NCBI GenBank assembly: GCA_002452695.1
Contig: DKFA01000065.1
Location: 1,719 to 12,781 of the forward strand
DNA: 11,063 nucleotides
Direction: 5' to 3'
DNA from: Dehalococcoidia bacterium UBA6808
GTDB lineage: Bacteria > Chloroflexota > Dehalococcoidia > GIF9 > UBA5629
Part shown: positions 1 to 5,558 of the stretch, piece by piece
How positions within the stretch are numbered: position 1 is the first letter of the stretch
Layout: every line of letters starts with the position of its first letter
The notes under the pieces: generated by a model
What the model saw: the letters and a program-made list of their open reading frames with translations, nothing else
Database searches by the model: none
Told to the model about the DNA's origin: nothing
Position numbers and translations under genes: made by a program

Positions 1-387
1 CCGCTGATGGACCGCATCGACATTTTCCTGGATATCCCGCGCATCGAATACGAGAAGCTGGTCGATGAACGTCCCGCCGAACATTCCAGCGCCGTCAGGG
101 CCCGGGTACAGAAAGCTCGGCAAATACAGACCACCCGCTTCAACGGCTCCAAACTAACCTGCAACGCCGAGATGACCGCCGTGGAGGTCAAGCAGTACTG
201 CCTGGTGGACGCCGCCGCACAAGCGCTACTCAAAACCGCCATGAAGCAGATACATTTCACCGCTCGCTCCTTCCACCGCACCCTCAAGCTATCCCGAACC
301 ATCGCCGACATGGACGGCAGCAATGTTATCCAGACCCGCCACCTGGCCGAAGCCCTGCAATACAGGCAACGGAACATCAACCAGTAA
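1..387 (+). CDS. ComM/YifB-family Mg-chelatase-like AAA+ ATPase, C-terminal part (5' end outside window)
   Basis: The frame is already open at base 1 and reads P-L-M-D-R-I-D. This matches the G-P-L-(L/M)-D-R-I-D motif at the end of the AAA+ domain in ComM/YifB proteins, so the ATG at base 7 is internal and not a start. The remaining residues match the Mg-chelatase C-terminal helical domain: an R-x-R-V-x-x-A-R helix, then A-R-S-F-H-R-T-L-K-L-S-R-T-I-A-D and the closing H-L-A-E-A-L-Q-Y-R. The gene stops normally with TAA at 385-387. In naturally competent bacteria ComM is a hexameric helicase that promotes branch migration during integration of transformed DNA; YifB homologues in other bacteria are poorly characterised. 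The Walker A and B motifs lie upstream of the window. The family call is firm; the specific role is inferred from homology. Confidence 0.9.
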   Translation, partial: PLMDRIDIFLDIPRIEYEKLVDERPAEHSSAVRARVQKARQIQTTRFNGSKLTCNAEMTAVEVKQYCLVDAAAQALLKTAMKQIHFTARSFHRTLKLSRTIADMDGSNVIQTRHLAEALQYRQRNINQ

Positions 388-606
388 CCGGACATATACG
401 CGCAGGGCAGCACAGATCAAGGACCAACTCATTATGGCTGTTTTTCTCCTAATTTCGGGCATATTACTCTCTTAGTTAGGCCTATGCATTAATGGGGCGC
501 AGTATACACTAATACCATTTTGACTTACGTATGTTTTTGTGTTAGAAATAGCTCGTAACAGGCAAACAACAAATATGAAATTATAATGATATAGGGGGTC
601 AATTAA
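388..606. other. Intergenic region between the ComM-like gene and tatA
   Basis: About 220 bases without a supportable gene. The right half is AT-rich and carries the likely tat promoter and the tatA ribosome binding site (AGGGGGT at 593-599, 7 bases before the ATG). No stem followed by a T-run was found after the ComM-like stop, so I cannot say where that transcript ends. Confidence 0.6.
520..548 (+). promoter_or_regulatory. Putative sigma-70-type promoter of the tatABC operon
   Basis: A -35-like TTGACT (520-525, five of six consensus bases) is separated by exactly 17 bases from a -10-like TAGAAA (543-548, four of six). Transcription would begin about 50 bases before the tatA start codon, leaving room for the strong Shine-Dalgarno at 593-599. 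This is consensus matching by eye, with no experimental support. Confidence 0.45.
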
Positions 607-807
607 ATGCGTCCTCCCGGAATATGGGAATTACTTTTAATCCTCATGATCATCCTGCTGGTCTTCGGCGCTACCAGGCTGCCCCAGATAGGCGAAGCGC
701 TGGGGAAGGCCATCAAGAGCTTTCGCAAGGGCTTTTCTGCCGATGAAGGCAAGGAAGACCAGGTTAACGCCAGTAAGCTGGAAAATAAAGAACCGGACAA
801 GAAATAG
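607..807 (+). CDS. tatA: Twin-arginine translocase subunit TatA
   Basis: A 66-residue protein with the TatA/TatE/Hcf106 layout. It has a short N-terminus, one membrane helix (about residues 7-20, I-W-E-L-L-L-I-L-M-I-I-L-L-V), the hinge F-G-A-T-R-L-P (20-26), an amphipathic helix with spaced Gly, Ala and Lys (about 27-45), and a charged, Lys/Glu-rich tail. TatA subunits oligomerise at the TatBC receptor to form the passage for folded proteins bearing an R-R signal peptide. The start is supported by AGGGGGT seven bases upstream. It is the first gene of a plus-strand tatA-tatB-tatC cluster, 70 bases before the next gene. The length is typical for TatA. The family is certain; the A rather than B label rests on gene order and the L-P hinge. 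Confidence 0.93.
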   Translation: MRPPGIWELLLILMIILLVFGATRLPQIGEALGKAIKSFRKGFSADEGKEDQVNASKLENKEPDKK

Positions 808-877
808 ACTGCTGCCGGTGGTAACTCCTGGCTATAATCCGACAGTCTTCTGCTTGAGCATTCAGGGCATTTGATTT

Positions 878-1120
878 ATGGATATGGATTTTTTCGGTGT
901 CGGTCCATTGGAAATCCTGTTTATTGCCCTGATCGCCTTCGTGATTTTCGGTCCTAAACGAATCTTTGAAATCAGCCGCAACTTAGGCCGTGCGATGCGT
1001 GAAATCTCCAGAACAGCTTCAGGTTTTTCGGCCAGGCTTGAGAGGGAGATAGGTGATCAGACGTCAATTGATATAAAACCCACCGGTTCTGAAAAGGGCA
1101 GGGAAGTGACCGGTGAGTGA
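878..1120 (+). CDS. tatB: Twin-arginine translocase subunit TatB (or second TatA-like subunit)
   Basis: An 80-residue protein of the same fold as its neighbour: a single membrane helix (about residues 11-24, with the family Glu in P-L-E-I-L), the hinge F-G-P-K-R-I-F-E, a long basic amphipathic helix, and a polar tail. The G-P-K-R-(I/L) hinge resembles TatB (G-P-x-R-L-P) more than the F-G-A-T-R-L-P of the first gene, and its position directly before tatC also fits TatB, which forms the signal-peptide receptor with TatC. In some lineages a second TatA does both jobs, so the B label is less certain than the family. The start at 878 has only a weak AGGG ten bases upstream; the Met two codons later (884) is an alternative. 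The final eight bases overlap tatC. Confidence 0.85.
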   Translation: MDMDFFGVGPLEILFIALIAFVIFGPKRIFEISRNLGRAMREISRTASGFSARLEREIGDQTSIDIKPTGSEKGREVTGE

Positions 1121-1850
1121 GACTGTGCAGCGCACCCTGTGGGACCATCTTGATGAGCTCAGGCAAAGACTGATTATCTGCCTGGCTGCAGTTGCGGTCG
1201 GGATTATTATCTCCTTTCTCTTTGCCGAACAGGTTTTTCGTATACTACTCGTCCCCGCAGGCAAAGCCAATCTGGTTTTTATCGATGTTACGGAAATGCT
1301 TGGCACTTACATGCAGGTAAGCCTGATCTGCGGTGTAGTACTGGCCATGCCCGTGTTGGTCTATCATCTGATCATATTCGTTTCTCCGGGGCTGACTGCC
1401 AAAGAGAAGAAGTATGTATGGATGCTACTGCCCTGGGTATTCATCATGTTTTTGGCCGGCGTCGCTTTTAGCTATTTCATACTTATTCCGCCGGCCATTG
1501 CATTTCTGTTAGGTTTCGGGGCCGATATCGCCCTACCTCAAATCAGGATAAGCAACTATATCTCATTGGTCGGAAGGCTGTTATTGGCCAGCGGCCTGAT
1601 ATTTGAGATACCTGTTATAAGTACTTTTCTGGCCAGGTTGGGTATAATCAGTTCCGGCTGGATGGCGCGGCAGCGTAAGTGGGCTGTCATTTTTGCTTTT
1701 ATACTGGGTGCGTTGATTACCCCAACGATCGATCCGGTCAACCAGATACTGGTGGCCCTGCCGTTCATTGTCCTCTACGAGATGAGTGTCTGGCTGGCCA
1801 AACTGGTTGAGCGGAGGTCAAAGGAAAAACAGGTTATATCCCCATCATGA
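1113..1850 (+). CDS. tatC: Sec-independent protein translocase TatC
   Basis: A 245-residue protein with six predicted membrane helices, the usual size for TatC. The cytoplasmic N-terminus carries H-L-D-E-L-R (12-17). The first cytoplasmic loop has the signature M-P-V-L-V-Y-H (79-85) followed by F-V-S-P-G-L-T-A-K-E-K (89-99), whose Glu98 sits at the place of the signal-peptide-binding Glu of E. coli TatC. F-E-I-P-V (164-168) and T-P-T-I-D-P (203-208) hold the conserved membrane Glu and Asp. The start is GTG at 1113, inside the end of tatB, with AGGGA eight bases upstream (1100-1104); the 8-base overlap suggests translational coupling. TatC recognises twin-arginine signal peptides and recruits TatA. 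No key residue appears to be missing. Confidence 0.96.
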   Translation: MSETVQRTLWDHLDELRQRLIICLAAVAVGIIISFLFAEQVFRILLVPAGKANLVFIDVTEMLGTYMQVSLICGVVLAMPVLVYHLIIFVSPGLTAKEKKYVWMLLPWVFIMFLAGVAFSYFILIPPAIAFLLGFGADIALPQIRISNYISLVGRLLLASGLIFEIPVISTFLARLGIISSGWMARQRKWAVIFAFILGALITPTIDPVNQILVALPFIVLYEMSVWLAKLVERRSKEKQVISPS

Positions 1851-1898
1851 CTGATACAAAATATATATAAAGTAGACATATTGTATTAATATCACTGC

Positions 1899-2245
1899 GT
1901 GCAACGACATAATCAGACCCGCGACAAAATAATCAAGACTGCTCTCGATCTCTTCGTAACCTACTGTATAAAAAAGACCACGGTTGAAGACGTATCTGAT
2001 AAATGCGGCATTACCCGTGCTACTGTATACAGGTATTTCAGCAACAAGGAAAATCTGGTAAGAGCCGGTTTTATGTATATGAAAGAGCGGAAGCAACCCT
2101 CAATATTACTGAAAGCCCGCTTGCCCTGTCTCATGGCATACCCTTCAAGGAAATCTATGCCTATATGATTGATCTGATGCTCTACGGCATAATGGACCGC
2201 AAGAAAAAGCATAAGCTATCACCAGGTTTTCGGCGGGAAAAGTAA
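1899..2245 (+). pseudogene. TetR-family transcriptional regulator, frameshifted and probably internally deleted
   Basis: From a GTG at 1899 the reading begins with a clear TetR DNA-binding domain: a first helix with I-I-K-T-A-L-D-L-F (11-19), then T-V-E-D-V-S-D-K-C-G-I-T-R-A-T-V-Y-R-Y-F (28-47) and N-K-E-N-L-V (49-54). After about base 2080 this frame degenerates and stops at 2168. Another frame, open through 2081-2245, continues plausibly with an amphipathic stretch (K-E-I-Y-A-Y-M-I-D-L-M-L-Y-G-I-M-D-R) like the last helices of such regulators. Even when joined, the product is only about 115 residues against roughly 190-200 for the family, so most of the ligand-binding domain is absent. A stop lies four codons before the GTG and no Shine-Dalgarno is visible. 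A single sequencing error could explain the frameshift but not the short length. It lies 48 bases after tatC and converges on rmlD. Confidence 0.7.
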
Positions 2246-2258
2246 GCCGGACCGGTCT

Positions 2259-3134
2259 TTAATCCTGTTTCTGTGTCTGTCTTTGTATGAAATAGTCTTT
2301 CAGAGCGTCTTTCCAGTGACGTAGTTCCTTTAAGCCCAGCAGTCTGGACTGGAAATTATCCAGCACTGAATAGGAAGGCCTTCGTGCCCGGGTTGGGTAT
2401 TCGGCTGAGCTGATGGGTATGACCGGTGTCTTTATCCCGGCCGTTTTTAAAATTTCTGTGGCGAACTCCTGCCATGAACATGCTCCACTATTGGTCACAT
2501 TTATTATCCCGTAGTATCTGGTGCCCAGCAGTTCAGCGATCCTGACGGCCAGATCATACGTAAATGTGGGAGAGAAAACCTGGTCGTTGACAACTTTTAT
2601 TTCATCCTTTTCCCGGCCCAGGCGCAGTATAGTTTCCACGAAATTCCCACCCTTGCCCAAAGCGCCGGCGGTTCCGAAAAGAGCGGATGACCTGACGATA
2701 ATATGCCTGCGGCAAAGGTGCATGACGTAGTTGTCTCCTGCCAGTTTGGATTCTCCGTATGTGTTGCAGGGTATGGGCGTGTCGTATTCTGTATAGGGGA
2801 TAGTATGCGTAAGATGCTTGCCGCCAAACACATAGTCCGTGCTTATATGTATCAGGCTTGCCCCCGTTTCTTCAGCCGCCACTGCCACATTTCTGGCGCC
2901 CAGCGCATTGATCTGAAAAGCCAGCTCACGCCTGTCCTCACAATCGTCTACTCTGACATATGCCGCGGTATTGATTATCACCGCCGGCTTGAACTTGCTG
3001 ACGGTTTTCTGTAAAAATTTCCAATCGCAGATGTCCCCGTCATTGATGGTCAATGGCAGCAGGTTATGCTCCTTCAGCACCTTGCACAGGTCTGTGCCCA
3101 GTTGACCGTTAGCGCCTGTTATCAGTATTTTCAT
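2259..3134 (-). CDS. rmlD: dTDP-4-dehydrorhamnose reductase
   Basis: A 291-residue extended short-chain dehydrogenase. It has the NAD(P)-binding G-A-N-G-Q-L-G (7-13), a substrate-side S-T-D-Y-V-F (98-103) and the catalytic Y-x-x-x-K as Y-G-E-S-K (Tyr126, Lys130). The length and motif order match RmlD/RfbD, which reduces dTDP-4-dehydro-L-rhamnose to dTDP-L-rhamnose in the cytoplasm. Its ATG overlaps the last bases of rmlB (ATGA at 3134-3131), a classical sign of translational coupling. It is the last gene of the operon and ends 13 bases from the convergent tetR relic, with no clear terminator between them. The known RmlD substrate is the product of the epimerase RmlC, whose gene is broken in this operon, so RmlD either depends on an epimerase encoded elsewhere or accepts an unusual substrate. 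The latter is speculation. Confidence 0.94.
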   Translation of the reverse strand: MKILITGANGQLGTDLCKVLKEHNLLPLTINDGDICDWKFLQKTVSKFKPAVIINTAAYVRVDDCEDRRELAFQINALGARNVAVAAEETGASLIHISTDYVFGGKHLTHTIPYTEYDTPIPCNTYGESKLAGDNYVMHLCRRHIIVRSSALFGTAGALGKGGNFVETILRLGREKDEIKVVNDQVFSPTFTYDLAVRIAELLGTRYYGIINVTNSGACSWQEFATEILKTAGIKTPVIPISSAEYPTRARRPSYSVLDNFQSRLLGLKELRHWKDALKDYFIQRQTQKQD

Positions 3135-4135
3135 CGGCCGCCGTACACCTTTTCGTAATATTCCTGATATTCTCCGCTTTTAACACGCTGCCACCAGGTC
3201 CTGTTTTGCAGGTACCAGTCGACTGTCGATTTAAGTGAACTTTCATAGGAAAAGGAAGGTTTCCAGCCCAATTCATTTAATATTTTAGCGGCATCAATGG
3301 CGTAACGCCTATCATGAGCGGGCCGGTCTTTCACATATGTAATCAGTCTCTCAGGTTTCCCAACTATCTTAAGTATCAGCCTGATCAGCTCGAGATTGGT
3401 TTTTTCCTGGCCGCCTGCAATATTGTAGATCTCACCGGGCTTGCCTTTTAGCAGCACAGCTTCAAGTGCGCTGCAATGGTCCTCAACATAAATCCAGTCC
3501 CTGCGGTAGAGGCCGTCACCATAGACGGGGATAGGCTTATCTTCGAGAGCGTTGGTTATTACCAGCGGTATCAGTTTCTCGGGAAACTGGTAAGGGCCGT
3601 AATTATTTGTGCAGCGGGTGATCATAACTGGCAAATTGTGTGTCTTGTAGTAAGCCAGGCACAACAGGTCCGCCGCTGCCTTGCAAGCGGAGTAGGGGCT
3701 GCTGGGATCAAGTGATGAGCTTTCCTTAAAATAACCCTGCTTTCGAGAGCCGTAAACCTCATCTGTAGAAACCTGCAGATATCGTTTAATGCCGTGTTCA
3801 TATGTAATATCGAGTAATACCTGTGTCCCCTTGAAATTCGTGTCGACGAAGGGAGATGAATCAAGTATGCTGCGGTCTACATGCGATTCAGCCGCAAAAT
3901 TGATAATAGCATCAAAGCCAGTTTTTATGCACCGCTCTACAGTTGCTCTGTCACAGATATCTCCTTTAATAAAGTGGTAATTGACATTTGTTTCGAGCTG
4001 CTTGAGATTTTCCAGATTGCCGGCATAGGTCAGCTTATCGAAATTGGTGATCTTCCAGTCAGGATGCAGGTTGATAATACGACGAATAAAATTGCTGCCG
4101 ATGAAACCTGCTCCTCCTGTAACGAAGATATTCAT
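3131..4135 (-). CDS. rmlB: dTDP-glucose 4,6-dehydratase
   Basis: A 334-residue extended SDR enzyme that converts dTDP-D-glucose to dTDP-4-keto-6-deoxy-D-glucose using bound NAD+. The N-terminal Rossmann motif is G-G-A-G-F-I-G-S (7-14). A-A-E-S-H-V-D-R-S (81-89) is diagnostic of RmlB. S-T-D-E-V-Y-G (123-129) contains the catalytic Thr-Asp-Glu triad, and Tyr148 and Lys152 form Y-x-x-x-K. The usual Y-S-A-S-K reads Y-S-A-C-K here, a mild change beside the catalytic lysine. R-D-W-I-Y-V-E-D-H (substrate-binding half) is also present. The start ATG lies 15 bases after the stop of the rmlC stub and has only a weak upstream AAGAA, so its translation may depend on ribosomes finishing the stub. The 3' end overlaps rmlD by four bases. 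Confidence 0.96.
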   Translation of the reverse strand: MNIFVTGGAGFIGSNFIRRIINLHPDWKITNFDKLTYAGNLENLKQLETNVNYHFIKGDICDRATVERCIKTGFDAIINFAAESHVDRSILDSSPFVDTNFKGTQVLLDITYEHGIKRYLQVSTDEVYGSRKQGYFKESSSLDPSSPYSACKAAADLLCLAYYKTHNLPVMITRCTNNYGPYQFPEKLIPLVITNALEDKPIPVYGDGLYRRDWIYVEDHCSALEAVLLKGKPGEIYNIAGGQEKTNLELIRLILKIVGKPERLITYVKDRPAHDRRYAIDAAKILNELGWKPSFSYESSLKSTVDWYLQNRTWWQRVKSGEYQEYYEKVYGGR

Positions 4136-4150
4136 AGTATTCTTTTTGAG

Positions 4151-4291
4151 CTATTTATATGGTGGATAAAACCCGTGATAATAATGGCCAGCCCCGTCCC
4201 TCCTCAATGCTTCAGCAAAAAATCCCCGTTCATCTGGCAGCACATTGATTTCATGACATCTGATACCTTCAAGTTGATATTCTTTAATCAT
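4151..4291 (-). pseudogene. rmlC: Truncated dTDP-4-dehydrorhamnose 3,5-epimerase (5' stub of rmlC)
   Basis: Between rmlA and rmlB, where rmlC is often found, an ATG at 4291 opens a 46-codon frame ending in TAG at 4153-4151. Its first half, with I-N-V-L-P-D-E-R-G-F-F-A-E-A-L-R-R-D (residues 15-32), matches the N-terminal strand of RmlC-type cupins (typically V-x-P-D-E-R-G-x-x-x-E-x-L-R). After residue 32 the similarity ends and a short unrelated tail (G-A-G-H-Y-Y-H-G-F-Y) runs to the stop. A functional RmlC is about 150-185 residues, so the catalytic His and Tyr of the cupin barrel are gone. A good Shine-Dalgarno (GGGAG, 4300-4296) remains four bases before the ATG, so the stub may still be translated. 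It starts 33 bases after the rmlA stop and ends 15 bases before rmlB. The identification rests on about 30 residues. Confidence 0.68.
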
Positions 4292-4324
4292 TTTTCTCCC
4301 TGTTACGCCATATGTCTAATCTGA

Positions 4325-5392
4325 TCATAGCTCCAGAAAAGCATCGTCTCCAACAAAAAGTTTGACAGACCTGGAAACTGCTTTTCTGCGCATGACTGAC
4401 GTATTCCTGCCGATAATGCTGTCTGTCAGGTGCTCCATATCACTGATGCGGCAACTCCCCAGGATGATCGAGTGATGAATCGACGACTTCTCGATCAACG
4501 TACCGGCTGCAATACTGGTATATGGGCCAATAAAGGAGTCCACTATTTTACAGTTTTCTGCTATGGAAGCCGGCCCCCGTATGGTGCTGTTCTCTATTAC
4601 CGTGCCCTCCCCAACCTCAACCCTGCCTTCGATACGCGTGCCGCCATTTATTTCGACCTTAACGTTCCTCTTTAACAGGTCATCGAGCACGACCCTGTTG
4701 GCCTCCAATATATCGTCCTTCTTGCCTGTATCAAGCCACCAGCCGCTAAGTATATGGCTTTCCACCTTATGCCCCATTTGAAGAAGTTCCTGGATGGCAT
4801 CTGTAATCTCAAGTTCACCCCGCCATGAAGGTTTAATGTGGTCGATTGCCTTGTGAATGGCAGGTTTGAACATGTATGCGCCTACCAGGGCCAGGTTACT
4901 CCTCGGTTCTTTGGGTTTTTCTATCAATTTGACGATATTGCCTTTGCCGTCGAGCTCTGCTACACCAAAGAGACGAGGATCTTCTACTTCCTTGAGCAGT
5001 ACCAGCGCATCAGGTGATTTTGACTCAAATTCGCTGATAAAACGTTTCACGCCATCCTGTATCAGGTTATCTCCCAAAAACATCAAGAACGAGTGGTCCT
5101 GTAGAAAGGGACGGGCGGTCATTACAGCATGCGCCAGGCCCTCGGGTTGAGATTGCAGGATATAAGTTATACGCGCATTCCACCTGGAACCATCCCCTAC
5201 ATTCTTTTTGATATCATCGCCTGTTTCAGGAGAGATGATAATGCCTATGTCATCAATACCGCTTTCGATTATCTGGTCAAGTACGTAGAAGAGGATTGGT
5301 TTGTTGGCTACGGGCAAGAGCTGCTTGGCTATCGTATGCGTCATAGGCTTAAGCCGTGTGCCCTTGCCGCCGGATAATATTATTGCTTTCAT
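4325..5392 (-). CDS. rmlA: Glucose-1-phosphate thymidylyltransferase, long form with left-handed beta-helix C-terminus
   Basis: A 355-residue nucleotidyltransferase that makes dTDP-glucose from glucose 1-phosphate and dTTP, the first step of dTDP-sugar synthesis. The N-terminal signature is S-G-G-K-G-T-R-L-K-P-M-T (7-18). Q-P-E-G-L-A-H-A (82-89) and L-G-D-N (106-109) form the nucleotide and metal site, and G-W-W-L-D-T-G lies near residue 226. From about residue 245 the protein continues with hexapeptide-like repeats (I-E-G-R-V-E-V-G-E-G-T-V-I-E-N), a left-handed parallel beta-helix. This places it in the long RmlA class (StrD-like, common in archaea, actinobacteria and Chloroflexota) and not the roughly 290-residue enterobacterial RmlA. 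It is the first gene of the minus-strand operon. Only a weak ribosome site precedes the ATG, but the start at the beginning of the Rossmann strand fits the family. Confidence 0.94.
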   Translation of the reverse strand: MKAIILSGGKGTRLKPMTHTIAKQLLPVANKPILFYVLDQIIESGIDDIGIIISPETGDDIKKNVGDGSRWNARITYILQSQPEGLAHAVMTARPFLQDHSFLMFLGDNLIQDGVKRFISEFESKSPDALVLLKEVEDPRLFGVAELDGKGNIVKLIEKPKEPRSNLALVGAYMFKPAIHKAIDHIKPSWRGELEITDAIQELLQMGHKVESHILSGWWLDTGKKDDILEANRVVLDDLLKRNVKVEINGGTRIEGRVEVGEGTVIENSTIRGPASIAENCKIVDSFIGPYTSIAAGTLIEKSSIHHSIILGSCRISDMEHLTDSIIGRNTSVMRRKAVSRSVKLFVGDDAFLEL

Positions 5393-5433
5393 CCAGGTTT
5401 TCTACCGTAATGCTCTGATGTAATGTTTAGACA

Positions 5434-5463
5434 ATTTTAAGCGTTATCCACTGTATTAATCAA
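5434..5463 (-). promoter_or_regulatory. Putative promoter of the rmlA-rmlB-rmlD operon
   Basis: On the minus strand a TTGATT (5463-5458) is followed after 18 bases by TAAAAT (5439-5434), a five-of-six -10 match. Transcription would begin roughly 35 bases before the rmlA ATG. It lies between the terminator of the upstream gene and rmlA, as expected for an independent operon promoter. Judged by eye from consensus only. Confidence 0.4.
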
Positions 5464-5505
5464 GATTTACTGGTTACTCTGTATAAAAGGTTGGACCAAA
5501 TTAAA

Positions 5506-5529
5506 GGGGGCCTGTCGAGATAGGCCCCC
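5506..5529 (-). terminator. Intrinsic terminator after the Ig-repeat membrane protein gene
   Basis: GGGGGCCT (5506-5513) and AGGCCCCC (5522-5529) form a perfect eight-base-pair stem closed by an eight-base loop. Read on the minus strand the hairpin is followed directly by TTTAATTT, and it sits about 30 bases past the stop of the gene ending at 5559. The GC-rich stem and T-rich tail make it the clearest terminator in the window. It separates that gene from the rml operon. Confidence 0.82.
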
Positions 5530-5558
5530 CTCGTATTCCAGGACAACTCAACAGGTGA

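Noticed and set aside
434..475. A 13-codon frame (M-A-V-F-L-L-I-S-G-I-L-L-S) in the ComM-tatA gap, with AAGGA ten bases upstream
   Set aside because: It is too short to distinguish from chance, and there is no conserved neighbour or structure to suggest a leader peptide.
582..587. A perfect TATAAT just before tatA
   Set aside because: Transcription from it would begin on top of the tatA ribosome site, and no -35 element lies at the right distance. The TTGACT/TAGAAA pair upstream fits better.
607..1850. A dedicated Tat substrate encoded with tatABC
   Set aside because: No protein in the window starts with an S/T-R-R-x-F-L-K-like signal. The only secreted protein has a plain Sec signal peptide.
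2250..2257. The palindrome GACCGGTC between the tetR relic and rmlD
   Set aside because: Only eight bases, with no loop and no T-run, so it is not a terminator. It is short enough to be chance.
3881..4324. A 147-codon plus-strand reading frame across the rmlB start and the rmlC stub
   Set aside because: It is antisense to rmlB and to the rmlC stub, with no recognisable domain. The minus-strand readings explain the region better.
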